Part shown: positions 45,127 to 57,145 of the stretch, in pieces
Numbering within the stretch: the stretch's first letter is position 1
Layout of the letters: the number at the start of each line of letters is the position of its first letter
The notes under the pieces: generated by a model
Databases searched by the model: none
Told to the model about the DNA's origin: nothing
What the model saw: the letters and a program-made list of their open reading frames with translations, nothing else
Program-made: the position numbers and the translations under genes
From: Magicicada septendecula
Taxonomy: Eukaryota; Arthropoda; Insecta; Hemiptera; Cicadidae
Assembly: GCA_034769895.1 (NCBI GenBank)
Contig: CM068367.1
Location: 690,174,268 to 690,238,267 of the forward strand
Direction: 5' to 3'
Length of the DNA stretch: 64,000 bases

Positions 45127-47183
45127 GTATTATTCTTTATAATTTTGTTCGAGACAGAGATGGATACATGATTGAGGATACAACGTCAATTACAGGGCTG
45201 GAAGATATTTAAGGAGAGAATACTGTATGAGGGAGGAACATTGTGAATACTTTGTGTTAAGTGTTGGAAGCGTTTCCTGGCAAATGTCTAAGGTATAAGG
45301 ACATGTTCTAGTAGCGTTCCTATCTTTGAAGATGTCCAAGGTTTTATCCCAAAGAACAGGCCTTTCTTGATCCAAGGAAATGAGCAATTCGTTGTCTATA
45401 TTTACGTCACTCATCTTTCACAAAAAAAAGTAAAATTATAACAACCACTAAACAATATTAAACCACTATAAATAAAAAAAGAAAAAGCGTAGCGTACATG
45501 GAGCAACACAGCTAGAATGATTCTGAATGGTTTAAAGTCGCTGGGTGTGCAAGCGTGCTAAGGCTTTGAATCTGGTGAAGAACTGTCAAATATTTTCCGC
45601 GTCTCTCTCACTGTTCCCTAAACGCTCACCCCATAAATCTCGCTATAGGTGATCTGATTGGCCAAAATTGATGACATTCCTTTGTGGACCCATCCTCCCC
45701 GCTTTATTAAAACTATTTAATTTTGTTTAAAGTGTGGGTCTTCGGGTTTGAGAGTTCAAAAGTGACACCAACTTTTTACACAAATATATTAAAATAATTT
45801 ATAACTGATATTACTCCCTTATGCTACTTATAATGCTTATATATTATTACCATGGTCTGGCATTTGTTTTGATACACATTTTGATATCCCACAATACATA
45901 ATTCGGTTTACAATTAACAAAGATAGTAATTCTTACTTATTAGGCCTACCTATTACAATATTTTGATCAAAATCTTTCTTACCACTATTATATTAACATT
46001 TTGGTGTGACATAACTTTATTATACTTATCGCAGAGTCCTTAGCTCTGATAATTTAACAACATAAACATATAATTTTGACATAAATATAGAATACTTGGC
46101 TAGGCTTCATGAGGCCTATATCATCATGAGTTAGTTTGACTAATTATATTACACTGGTTGTATGTTAATGGTTTATTTTTTATCCACAATTTGAGTTCAC
46201 TCTATCAACTTTTGGTTACCTTTTCTTACTTAAGACATGCCTTGTTTCTTGTATATTATCACTTAAATTGCATGAGTTCTTGTACAAGCAGGCAGATTAT
46301 TATTTCTACTTAATTCTATTTATTACACTTGTTATATTACAAACATCTTATTTCTGATTCATCATTTGAGTTTCTTGTAAGTTTTACAATGGTTTATTAC
46401 ATCTACTTATTCTTATTTGTTTGTTATGAACCCTGTATCTAGATGTATCAGGTCATGTTCATTAAAAACTATTAATTGATTATTCTTTTGATATTTATTG
46501 GTTGGTATTTCAATCAATAGTTAGTTTAATTATTACTGGTTGTTTTAACACTAGTTACATGTACTAATTCTTGGTATTTCTATGGTTTTTTAATGTGTCA
46601 TGTGAGTTCTGCATTCCTTCTCACATATCATTATGTTGTTTCACCTTAATTATAATAATTACAATATTTTGGTGATGTAGTATCTGTCTTAGAATCATCC
46701 TTAGGTGATCTAGTTACTTCTAGGTATAACCCTTCACAGTTTTGCATTCCTTTTACTATATATTTTGGTATTTGTAAGTGTAAATTCCCAGCTACTTAGG
46801 TTAGGTTGTCTACCTACACCTTTATTGAATATTTGGTTTACATGCTTTGTCTTATCTAGTCATTCTACTCATTTCTTAACAGTTTAAAACATTTCACATA
46901 CACTTGTAAATAATCATATCAACTTTTGGTCATCATGATGTTGATTAATTGTCTGTTTTATTGTCTTTGGTAATTAAAACTCCATCATTTTTTGGTACAG
47001 CTACGCATCTGATTATTTATACTTATTTTAAATAATACCTTTGTCCTTAATTGAACATCTTCTTCCTAATTAAACCTCCTAGTAATTAGTAGGGTGCAAA
47101 GTAGCAGTACCTCCTAGTTGGTGCACCCTGGGTAACGCTAAATCTGCTACGGCGAACGTACGCCTACACGATCCTCCCAAAAC
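45127..47183. other. T-rich non-coding sequence, possibly LINE 5' UTR
   Basis: From about 45900 the plus strand is T-rich with no gene. The last 130 bp before the LINE ORF are less biased and could be its 5' UTR. No first (Gag-like) LINE ORF is recognised. Confidence 0.4.
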
Positions 47184-50100
47184 ATGACAGGAAGAGCTAA
47201 GAGGATAACCAGCCCTTCTAAGGGCTTCGACAATGGCCTCCAAATATTATTTTGGAATGTAGGAGGCCTGAACACCTCAAAATTTTGTGAGTTCACGACT
47301 CAAGTTTTAACGTTTGACGCAGATGTTTTCATCTTAGTTGAAGCCGGAGCTTCTACGGACTCCATTGATTGTTTTAATGTGATGAATTACACAAATTATG
47401 TTTTACCTCGAGCAAGACAAGTGGCCTCAGGCATCATAGTGGGAGTAAAGAGCACAATGGCATGCGAGTTCGCTGTTTTACACACCATGACACAAACAGA
47501 TAAATATGAAGCTGTCAATATCAAAGTGTGGAATAATGGACACCTGTTTAAGATCATTGGATTATACAACCCGCCAAATAACAAGATCATTACAGACGGC
47601 ATAGCAGACGCATCCTGCCACCGAAACAGCATCGTCATTGGAGATTTTAATGCGCACTCCCCTCGATGGGGATACTCGGACACTAATGCTCCTGGCCATG
47701 CCATCAAAAACCTGATTGATACAACAAACCTGATCCACCTCCTGACTGAACCAACCTTCTTATCATTTGCTGGATACAACAGCACCCCCGATTTGGCGAT
47801 AGTTCAAGCCAATCTCGTAACCAGATCCAATATATCAATATATCCCTTAAGGAAGCTATAGGAGGATGTGGACACCGAACCCTAGCGCTAAGCATAAGGA
47901 CCAAACAGAAGAACCCTATTGAACCTCACTTACCGCGATGGGATTTCAAAAAGGCGAACTGGCCGAAGTTCAGTCTATTCTCCAACCAAATACTCACCCC
48001 TTGTATCATCACCGATAATCCTGATCAATCAACTGACAGATTTATTAAGGGTATCCTAGAAACTGCTAAGAAAAGCATACCTCGAGGAAGTGTTAAAAAA
48101 TATAAACCCTTTTGGAATGCGACTCTCACCGCTCTCCAGAAGGAAAGGAACAAGGCGAGAAAGAAAGCTGAGAGAACGAAGCTACTACAAGACTGTGCTG
48201 AATTAAGAAGGAAGCAAGCAGCTCTCAGTCGGGCCATCATCCAAGCCAAGGAAAGTACATACAGGAACTTTGTCGCCAAACTAGATTTCAGAAGGGACGG
48301 CACCAAAGCCCACAATTTCCTATCAAGCTTAAATAATGACAAGAAGAGGCAAGCATGGGCACCCATGAAAGTGAATGACAAGCTCCTCACCAGTCCAGTG
48401 CAAGCCAACAGCCTTTGCAGATTCTATGCCTCAGTTAGCTCCCTGAAAGTCAGCAGTCCTGAACGAAAAAGAGTGCAAATGAGCCAAACAACAAGCGTAG
48501 CAACTAAAGAAGAGCACCGTTCTATGATTGCCCGTTTCTCTATACAAGAGTTAGAAATAGCTTTAAGGGATTTAAAAAATGGCAAGTCTGCTGGACCTGA
48601 CAATATTTTCCCAGATTTCCTAAAGAACCTTGGGACCACTGCTAAGCTATGTTTCCTGAAACTTATCAACCTAACATGGGACAAGCGGATTCCTCACCAA
48701 TGGAAAAAAGCTGAGATAATCCCCATCTATAAAAAAGGAAAACCTCGAAGCAGCTACAGGCCCATTTCACTAACCAGCGTGTGCTGTAAAATAGCGGAAA
48801 AGATGGTGGAACGCAGACTAAGAACTTTCCTAGAGTCAAGTGGTGCAATCAGCGATGCTCAAGCGGGATTCCATCAACATTGATCTACAATAGACCAAAT
48901 AGTTAAATTCACTCAGGCGGTTAAAGACGGCTTCCATCGAAAACAATCGACACTGGCTGTGTTGATCGATTTCAAGGGTGCGTACGACAAAGTTTGGCGC
49001 ACACTACTTCTGTACAAACTCAGAGAGTTCGGAGTGAAGAACAACATGCTCACATGGATAAAAACCTTTCTAACCGAACGCTACATCAGAACTAAATTCG
49101 TTAATACCACTTCTAAGTACAAATTACAGCGACAAGGACTACCCCAAGGCACAATAATCAGCTGTCTGGTCTTCAACATTATGATCAATGACTTAACAAC
49201 AGCGATCAATAAGGTACCTGGAATATCCTGTCTTCTATACGCAGATAATGTCATCCTGTGGGCAACTACAAGCAGCACCTCCCACCTTACATCAGTAGTC
49301 AACTCTATTTTAAAAAACGTCGCAACCTGGGCAGACAGCAACAAAATGATAATAAGTCCTGATAAAACGGTTTTTCAATTTTTTACCCTCTCTACTAAAC
49401 CTCCAAAAATCGAACTTCAGTATAAAGGAACTAACCTGCCTGAAACTTCGATTGCGAAATACCTGGGCGTCAAGCTAGACACAAAACTGACATTCAACAG
49501 CCACATCCAGGAAACCGCTGAGCGGGGAGGGAAGCGCATAAGCTTATTGAAACGGCTAGCAGCGACAAAATGGGGATGTACCCAAGATATGCTAGCAACC
49601 GCATACAAATCATACGTGAGACCCACCATGGACTACGCCAGCGAAGTAACCTCCCTTGCAAGCTCCAATAACCTGAAGCTCGACAAAGTCCAGAACGACG
49701 CGCTCAGAATCATCACAGGTGGCGCTTTCTCAACACCAATTCAAGCGATGGAAATTCAAACTGACATAGAGCCACTCACTTCAAGAAGAGAGAAATTAAC
49801 ATTCAAGTTCTGGGAAAGATCTAGACGAGTTGACCACAAACACTGGAACGGTTTTACGCCAGCAAACCATAGATTAACAACACAAACTACCCCTATCCAA
49901 TGGGCTGAGACACTCAGAGACAAATACAAGGTCAATACGGGAAACCCTGCACCCCTGCAAGTATACAACACTGTTTTTGATGCAACGCCAGTGAAAAGAC
50001 TAACTCTGATTGACCAATCAGCACCAAAATACCTTACAGATCCACATGAACTCAAAAAATCCACTATAGAAACAACCCACACCCTCTATCCTGAAAAGGA

Positions 50101-50888
50101 ATGGTTACATATTTTTACTGACGGATCAATGTTACCCAACTGTGGAACTGGTGCTGGAGCATATTCTCAAATTTTCCAAATAAGCTGTGCTGTGGGACTG
50201 CACTCCAGCAACTACGACAGCGAAGTCAAAGCTATCCAAATGGCCGCAGAACAACTAGCTAAATACCAAAGTATCCAACTAAAGTGAGTCGTCTTCTTTA
50301 TTGATTCTCAAGCCGCCATTGTCGCACTAGCTGGAAACAGTCCCACGGACTGCATCTTGACGCTCCGTACACGTGAAGTTCTCGCTACCCTCATACATGG
50401 CAACTTGGTTGTCCACCTACAATGGATCCCCAGCCATGTTGGAGTTAGCGGAAATGAAGAAGCGGACAAGCTTGCAAAGAATGGAGCCCTAATGCAGCAA
50501 CCTGACACCCCCCCTAGCCTATCATCGGCGAAATAACAGAGTGACATGGCCGTAAAGAACTACTTGAAACAAATGCGTACAGAAGAAGCCGGCAGAGGCA
50601 AAAGTGGGAGTCACTCCTTACAACACAAATTTCACGAACCCTCAAGAGATTGACCGCGGTCGCAGAGTTCAGACTATGCACTGGCCACGACTATACCTCC
50701 AAGCCCATTTACACCGATTCGGCCTGCTGAATTCCAACATCTGCCCGCTGTGCAATGGAGGAATGATGGATGGACAACACCTACCTGTCTGTCCTGAACT
50801 GGCGAACCTGCAACCGCGAACTTTATCCTGTCTGTACTGGGAGGCTCGCCGCCGAATGGCTGAACTGCCGAGAGCGGGGATTGGATAA
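47184..50888 (+). pseudogene. Non-LTR retrotransposon (LINE) ORF2: endonuclease, RT, RNase H
   Basis: Endonuclease (47184-47861) shows ILFWNVGGLN, LVEAGA, IIGLYNPP, GDFNAHSPRWG and a PDLAIV segment. RT follows with SAGPDNIFPDFLKNL, YRPISLTSVCCKIAEKMVE, LIDFKGAYDKVW, GLPQGTIISC and the active site as YADN (normally YADD). RNase H has IFTDGSML and, after a stop, FFIDSQAAIVAL and QWIPSHVGVSGNEEADKLA. A CCHC-like C-terminal finger (CPLCNGG...HLPVC) ends it. Breaks: frameshift near 47855, TGA near 48882, TGA at 50286, frameshift near 50560. RNase H suggests an I/Jockey-type group. Confidence 0.88.
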
Positions 50889-51599
50889 AGTAAAGTAAGT
50901 AGTAATTAGTAAGATTTACAATATGTTTTGTCATCTTGACCTTTTTATTTTTGTTATTTCAACTAATGATTCTTGCATTTTGTTGCAATAGGTCATGTTC
51001 CTTATATGTATATTATTAATGTTCCTTTCAGTGACAAGTAATAATTATTTATAGATCAATAGTTAGTATACATATCGCTGGTAATTTTGATATTATCTAC
51101 TGTCTCTTATTATTATTATTTATATGGGTTTCTGGTGTACAATTCGAGCCTTTTATACTCAGTCATTTTCATTCTGTTAATTTACATTATCTTCAACAAT
51201 TATTCCATCTCAGGGACTTAATCTCTGTCTTAGAAATGTCTATATCTCATTTAGTTTCATCTTAGTATGATACATCATAGCATTATGACTTTTTTAACAT
51301 CTCTTTTATTATTTATCAGTGTAAATTTTCAACTGTTTAGGTTAAGTTGACCCCCTTTTCTTCCATTGACTACATTTATTTCACTTACTTGATTTTTATT
51401 AGTTACACTACTCACTTCTTTTATTTATGAATAGTACCGTATTCTCTACCATTTATTGTTCTAATCGCCATTATTCAGCTTTTCTTATATTCTATTTACA
51501 TTTTATTTATTAATCAGTTCTTTCTCATATAGCCTACGTTCAGTTACATTAATTATTTTGTTTAATGGTATGATACAATCTTATTGTTTTTTCCTTATA
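50889..51599. other. T-rich sequence, possible LINE 3' UTR
   Basis: T-rich with no gene. Its composition resembles 45900-47180 and 52919-53195. Confidence 0.35.
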
Positions 51600-51601
51600 T
51601 A

Positions 51602-52916
51602 CAGGGTCCGCCAGTGAAGCGGGAAATTTTGAAAGTCCAATAGTTCATTTTCTGTTTACGAGAGGGGGTGGAGGTTTTCGATTGTTGTTTTACATTTAAT
51701 GCCATTTGTTAAACATGGAGCAGTGGTCCGGTGCACAGCGTGCTTTCTGCGTAAAATCGTTTTATAAGAATGGTGACTGTGTGACTTCTGTACAACGATT
51801 GTTTCGTAATCATTTCAATATTCCACAACATGGAAGAGTGCCGTCCGCTCATGCAATTATGTCATGGGCGAAAAAGTTTGAAGAAACTGGTTCAAAATTA
51901 AACTTAAAGCATAGAGGAGCAACAAGGTCTGTAAGAACAGAGGAAAACATTGAAAGATTTCGAGTAGCATTGACGCGTAGTCCACAACGTTCTGCAATGA
52001 AACATGCATCCGCACTAAATATTAGTGACACATCGTTACAATGAATTTTGCATAAAGACTTATCTTTTCATCATTACAAAATTCAAGTAATCAAGGAGTT
52101 GAAAAATGGCGATATGCTGACTCGCAGGATTTTCAGCGAAGAAATATTGCGACGTGTAAATAATGATGAAAACTTTATTCACCGCATGTTTATGTCAGAT
52201 GAAGCACATTTTCATTTGAATGGATATGTAAACAAACAAAATAGTTGATATTGGAATGATGAAAACCCAGGTGAGTTGCATGAAAAGCCATTACATAGTC
52301 CGAAAGTTACGGTGTGGTGTGCAGTTTTATCATGTGGCATTATTGGGCCATATTTTTTCCAAGACAATAGAGGAAACACCACAACTGTCAATGCAGACCG
52401 CTACACACACATGGTCAGAACATTTTTGATGCAACAGCTCCCTAGGTTTCCGGAAATTAATTTTTTCCAGCAGGATGGTGCCACAAGTCATACTGCTCGT
52501 GTGTCCATGGCTGCTTTAAGAGAACTCTTCCCGGACGGACTCATATCCAGATATGGCGACATCTCGTGGCCTGCAAGATCCCCAGATTTGTCAGCATGCG
52601 ACTTTTTTCTTAGGGGATTTCTGAAGAGCAGGGTGTACATTGATAGACCGCACACCATACCGGAATTAAAAACGAATATCAGACAAGAAATTGCACGGAT
52701 TCAACCTGACCTGCTTCGTCGAGTGATGGAAAATTTTCGGTCAAGATTAAAAGAATGTTTACAAAGAAATGGCTCTCACTTGAGCGGCGTTATTTTTAAA
52801 AAGTAAAATAATGGCATACTTTACTCAACTCAAATCTGTAAAAAAAAATTCTGATAATAAATGTTTCATGAAAAAATTGGGTACTTTTAATTTTCCCGCT
52901 TCACTGGCAGACCCTG
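51602..52916 (+). mobile_element. IS630-Tc1-mariner family transposon, 1315 bp
   Basis: Ends CAGGGTC(C/T)GCCAGTGAAG followed by CGGGAAA in inverted orientation, each next to TA (51600-51601 and 52917-52918). The TA duplication and single central transposase gene fit mariner-like elements. The two ends differ at only one position in the first 25 bases. Confidence 0.93.
51706..52806 (+). pseudogene. Mariner-like transposase, two in-frame stops
   Basis: Single frame from 51706 or the ATG at 51715 (MEQWSGAQRAF) to 52806. It has an N-terminal helix-turn-helix region (HGRVPSAHAIMSWAKKFEETG), then catalytic blocks MSDEAHFHLNG (first Asp), FQQDGATSHTA (second Asp), and WPARSPDLSACDFFL, where the last acidic residue falls. 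Only TGA codons at 52042-52044 and 52246-52248 interrupt it, with no frameshifts. Both could have come from CGA by C-to-T change. Confidence 0.9.
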
Positions 52917-52918
52917 TA

Positions 52919-53191
52919 TTATTATACATTTCATTTTTACATGGTTGTTACCTCACTCTCCTAATCTTGTTGGGTATTTGTATAGTCACTGTCGGTCTAG
53001 TCTTTACGTCAGTTTGTCTTGATTATTATTACCATTTATGCTCATGGACAATAAAATTATATCTTATTCCAAATCATTATCTTCCTAATAACTCTTTTTC
53101 TACTTCAGGGTGTTATACCTTATTGTTTCTTATGATAATTTACTGTTTTAGTTCATCTGTGTTTTGTGATCTTGTGATGTTTTGTAATGCT

Positions 53192-53226
<35 letters not shown>
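52919..53226. repeat. T-rich sequence ending in a TA microsatellite
   Basis: 52919-53195 is T-rich with no gene. 53196-53226 is a TA run, directly followed by the gypsy-3 LTR, so gypsy-3 inserted at the edge of this run (or the run is the 3' tail of the LINE). Confidence 0.5.
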
Positions 53227-53229
<3 letters not shown>

Positions 53230-54516
53230 AACCATTTATTAATTGTATAATGATGATTGAATCTTATCGAAACGTAATGTAGCCTCACTTCAGGTTCGTC
53301 TATTGGTAATCAGATTTTTCGTTACGTACAATGTTATTATGAATAGGTTACTTATATTTATGTAGTATGCACTTGAATTACACCACCCGTTGGAAGTGTC
53401 AACTTGTAATATAGGTAAATAATGTAGCGACCAACTCGCACTGGAGTCGTCGATGTGTAATTATAAATGTGTTAGGTTGAACGGCTAATGGTTTTGTAAA
53501 TTGCCGCTTACTCCCACTATGCTCCACGTTTCCGTGACGTCACTCAAACGATGCCAACTGTCGGGTCCGCTGCAATCGGTGAATTCTATTTACTAATGTA
53601 ACAGCAATAATAACGACACACAAATATTATCAAACATATATATCCTTGTGGAATCCTTTATTCGGAAAACACTGGTTGACTGTTTTAATAAATTTAAACA
53701 GAATAATCGCAATTGTAGCGCAAAATATAATTCTTCCTTTACCAGTTGGCAGCAGTAGCCAAACGTTTAGTCTTTCTTCCAGACCAAAACAATGCTTTTG
53801 TTAACGTTTTAAATAAAAATATTAATTATCTCAGGGCGTATATGGTTCGGGGATAATAATTATACAAAATATTACACTATTAATCAAAATACAAGTTTAC
53901 AATTATAGGATATTACAACGTTAGAGTGATACGTGCACACAGAAATTGTATAGTGGTTACCAGTTTTAAAAAGGTTATGTCCAGTTCAGGCTTTGATAGT
54001 TATTATGTGAATTAAAAGTTCTTCTTGTGTTTAAAAAGGTGTTAATCTTATATGGTGTTATTAGTGGTTGTTTCTAGTGTTCGTGTCATATGGTGTCTGT
54101 AGTCTAATTGATTATTGCTTAACAGTAGTGTATACAAATGTGTGTGTTGTAGTACGATATAATGAGATGTCAGAATCACCAAATCCTCTTCTTGTACTCT
54201 TCTTGGTTGAAGGTAGGGCCCACGTACACGTCAGATCTTCCTTCTCGTCCCTCGTCCACTTCAAATCTTCTTCCTGGTTGTTATTTCTTCTAATCCGTAT
54301 AATGGCTAGTCTTCTGTTATTGCAAAAAGTTCGCGTAGTGTACCTCTAACTGTATTTATTTAGTTGTATAGTTTTTTCACACTTTATAACATATAATGCA
54401 AGACGATTTAAGAACGCGTCTATCTGCTAAGATCGTTGTCAAAGAAGTCTCATTTTATTTATCCGAAATTTCTGGTTGCTAAGGGTAAACTTGGAATCTG
54501 GTTGGTTAATTCGGAT
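53227..54516 (-). repeat. gypsy-3 3' LTR (matched part; true end unknown)
   Basis: Matches 62713-64000. Because the second copy is cut by the window end, the LTR may extend beyond 54516 on the plus strand. A GATATATAA-type extra TA pair near 53639 is the only indel. Confidence 0.9.
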
Positions 54517-57145
54517 CTACATTGTCACATACTTTCGTTATTTCGAAGTCTAAAATTTGTTCAAAATCTTTAAATTAACATAACTTTTCTATACTGAATG
54601 GGAATTTAAAACCATTATCAGCATTATTTTGATCTTCACATTTGTTATATTTAGACACCAAACATGCCTATTTTTGCTTAAGAACTATGGATGTTACAAT
54701 TTTATTATTTGGAATTTTCTTAAATAACTTGATATGTGTTATTTTGTTTCTATATTCCTTGTATACGTTATTACCTATAAATACATCTACCTTTTCATAT
54801 TTGCTTTACAAAATTTCTAATATTATTGTTCAAACTTTACTAAAGTTGGTTTCACCTGGCCTCTGTAATGGTATTACTTTCATCGCCATGTTTTAACATC
54901 TTTAACAATTAAATTAACTTTTAACACTCATCAAAATGGTTTAACATATAACGTTATTTTAACAACACAAAAAATATATTACTCCAATAGTTAAATTCAT
55001 GCCCACATGGCTATGATTATACCAAATCCTTGCACAAATAATTGTTTTCTACTCAGACTGTATAAGTGTTTGACACTTAACAAAACATCTTTATATAGTC
55101 CATTCTACTTTGTCAATTAATCAATTTACCATGGTTTAATATCAGTTCTATTGTTATATTTGGTAACACAACATAAAAAAAATGGAATTAATATCATAAA
55201 ATTGGCATTCCTTTAAACTAACTGTATCATCTGTTACATACAAAAAACACAACACAAATACTATGATATAACACTGTGCCTAAAACATAAAACATGCACA
55301 TTTTACAAAACAAATTCTATACTAATTGGTTAGTCCCTTGTCAGCTAATTTACTCATTATTCTGACACTGTCTATGTCATATTTACTATTTATATGGGTT
55401 TCAACATCCGTATACTTACTGATGTCTGACTTACAAAAATTATAATAAATTGAACACTGTTGCTCCACCTCACCACACAGTTCTAATAATCTTGTTACAT
55501 TTACTGTTTATCTGGGTTTTACTCTTGTTATAAATGTTATTGTGACCATGTTATAATTTGTTGTTTACTGGACCACCCTATAAACTCTATATGTGACACT
55601 TATTTGTATGGTTCATGTATCTATTATCAGGTGTATTTATATTTCTGTTACATCAATTAACTTAATTATTTACTAATATTTCTCTTACATAATATTACAT
55701 GTTTGGGCCTATTATCCCTCACTTTGTATTTTGATTATCTGGATATAATGATACATTAACTGAACCATTTGTTTCTTTATAGTCCTGGTTCATAAGCTGT
55801 TTGTCTTTACAATTCTTTGTTTGGTCAATACTGAAAATTCATGTCATAGTTGGGGTTTGAAGATATCTACATCACTTAGCCTAAATCATTAATTTGGGTA
55901 CGGTCAGTTGTCTTACTAGTCAGTCTGAAATTGTTAGTCGTTCTTCTTCACTATCATCTTTGAAGATATTGTTCTTCTTGTTAGCTTCTTAACCAAAGTC
56001 TTCATTAAATCAGGTAAGATATTATGTTGTTCCAAATGTAATGTTACATATTACCCTGCCACCAAAATTTGATCATTTTAATAAAATATTGTTTTTGTTG
56101 AAATTATCAATTATCTTAATTTTCACATTGTCATTTGTTATTCTTATTATGATCTGGTATACTTGTCTTTGATTATAAGTGTTCTATCCCTGGAACATGT
56201 TACTTCCCTAACAAATTAATCACCATATATTCTGGAATCAGTCGGGGGGCTCTCTTGACCTAATACCCCGCTGTCCTTACAATACATAATACATAAATAA
56301 TATCGATTGCTGGAGCTATCTCGTCAGTCAATCACATTTAATAATCACTAGTCTATTCACGACTAAAATAAATAAAATAATATAATATATTCTTGGGATT
56401 GTTCACTCAGTCTAACTTCTCAGATCTAATTATTTCTTTCCATTGATTCTTTCAGATGTTTATTTTCTTGTGGCGATATTAATAACATTTTTTATTTTCA
56501 ATTGGTACTATCTTCCTTCCTTCTTTATCAGTACTGCTTAATCTTCATTTTTCATCCACTATCTTCATTTAAATTAAAACATAACAAGTATTTGCATCTC
56601 CAGTTGTTGTTGATTCTCTCACAATCATGATAGGTTATTTGCAATAAATTCGTTTCTAGTCTTGTCTCATTTTCATCGTCGACTGTCTACATTTGTCCTT
56701 TCTTATTCATTTTATATCACTATAGTTTCTTCTAATTTATGGATGTTGCATCTTTCTTTTATATTCCAATAATAAGTTCATAACTGTGTTTAATAAGAGG
56801 TGCTTATTTTGTTTAGAATTTGGAAATTTATTCCCAGTTGTTTATCTGTTTGATTCATCATAACATTATCAAACTGTACTGTAAGTTGTCCTTACTATTC
56901 ATTTGAATTCTGATATATTCAAATTTGTTTATTTGGCTTAATTTAAAGTTATATTTTGGATTATCAAAGTTGGTAAGATGAGCTTACTATATTTTTTCAA
57001 TTTCGTGGTATTGTAATAATAAATTCTTCACTTCCAAATTAATTCTCATACATAATTAGTTGTAAGTTGCTCTTACTCTTTGTTTGGAATTTTGTGGGTT
57101 TTATAATAATAAATTCTTCAATTCCGAATTAATCCTCATAAATCA
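54517..57145. other. gypsy-3 3' untranslated region and/or LTR remainder
   Basis: T-rich, no gene. It must contain the rest of the LTR and the polypurine tract, neither of which I can place. About two copies of an 89-bp unit (AATAATAAATTCTTCA, TTGTAAGTTG(C/T)TCTTACT) lie at 57000-57180, running into the end of pol. Confidence 0.5.
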
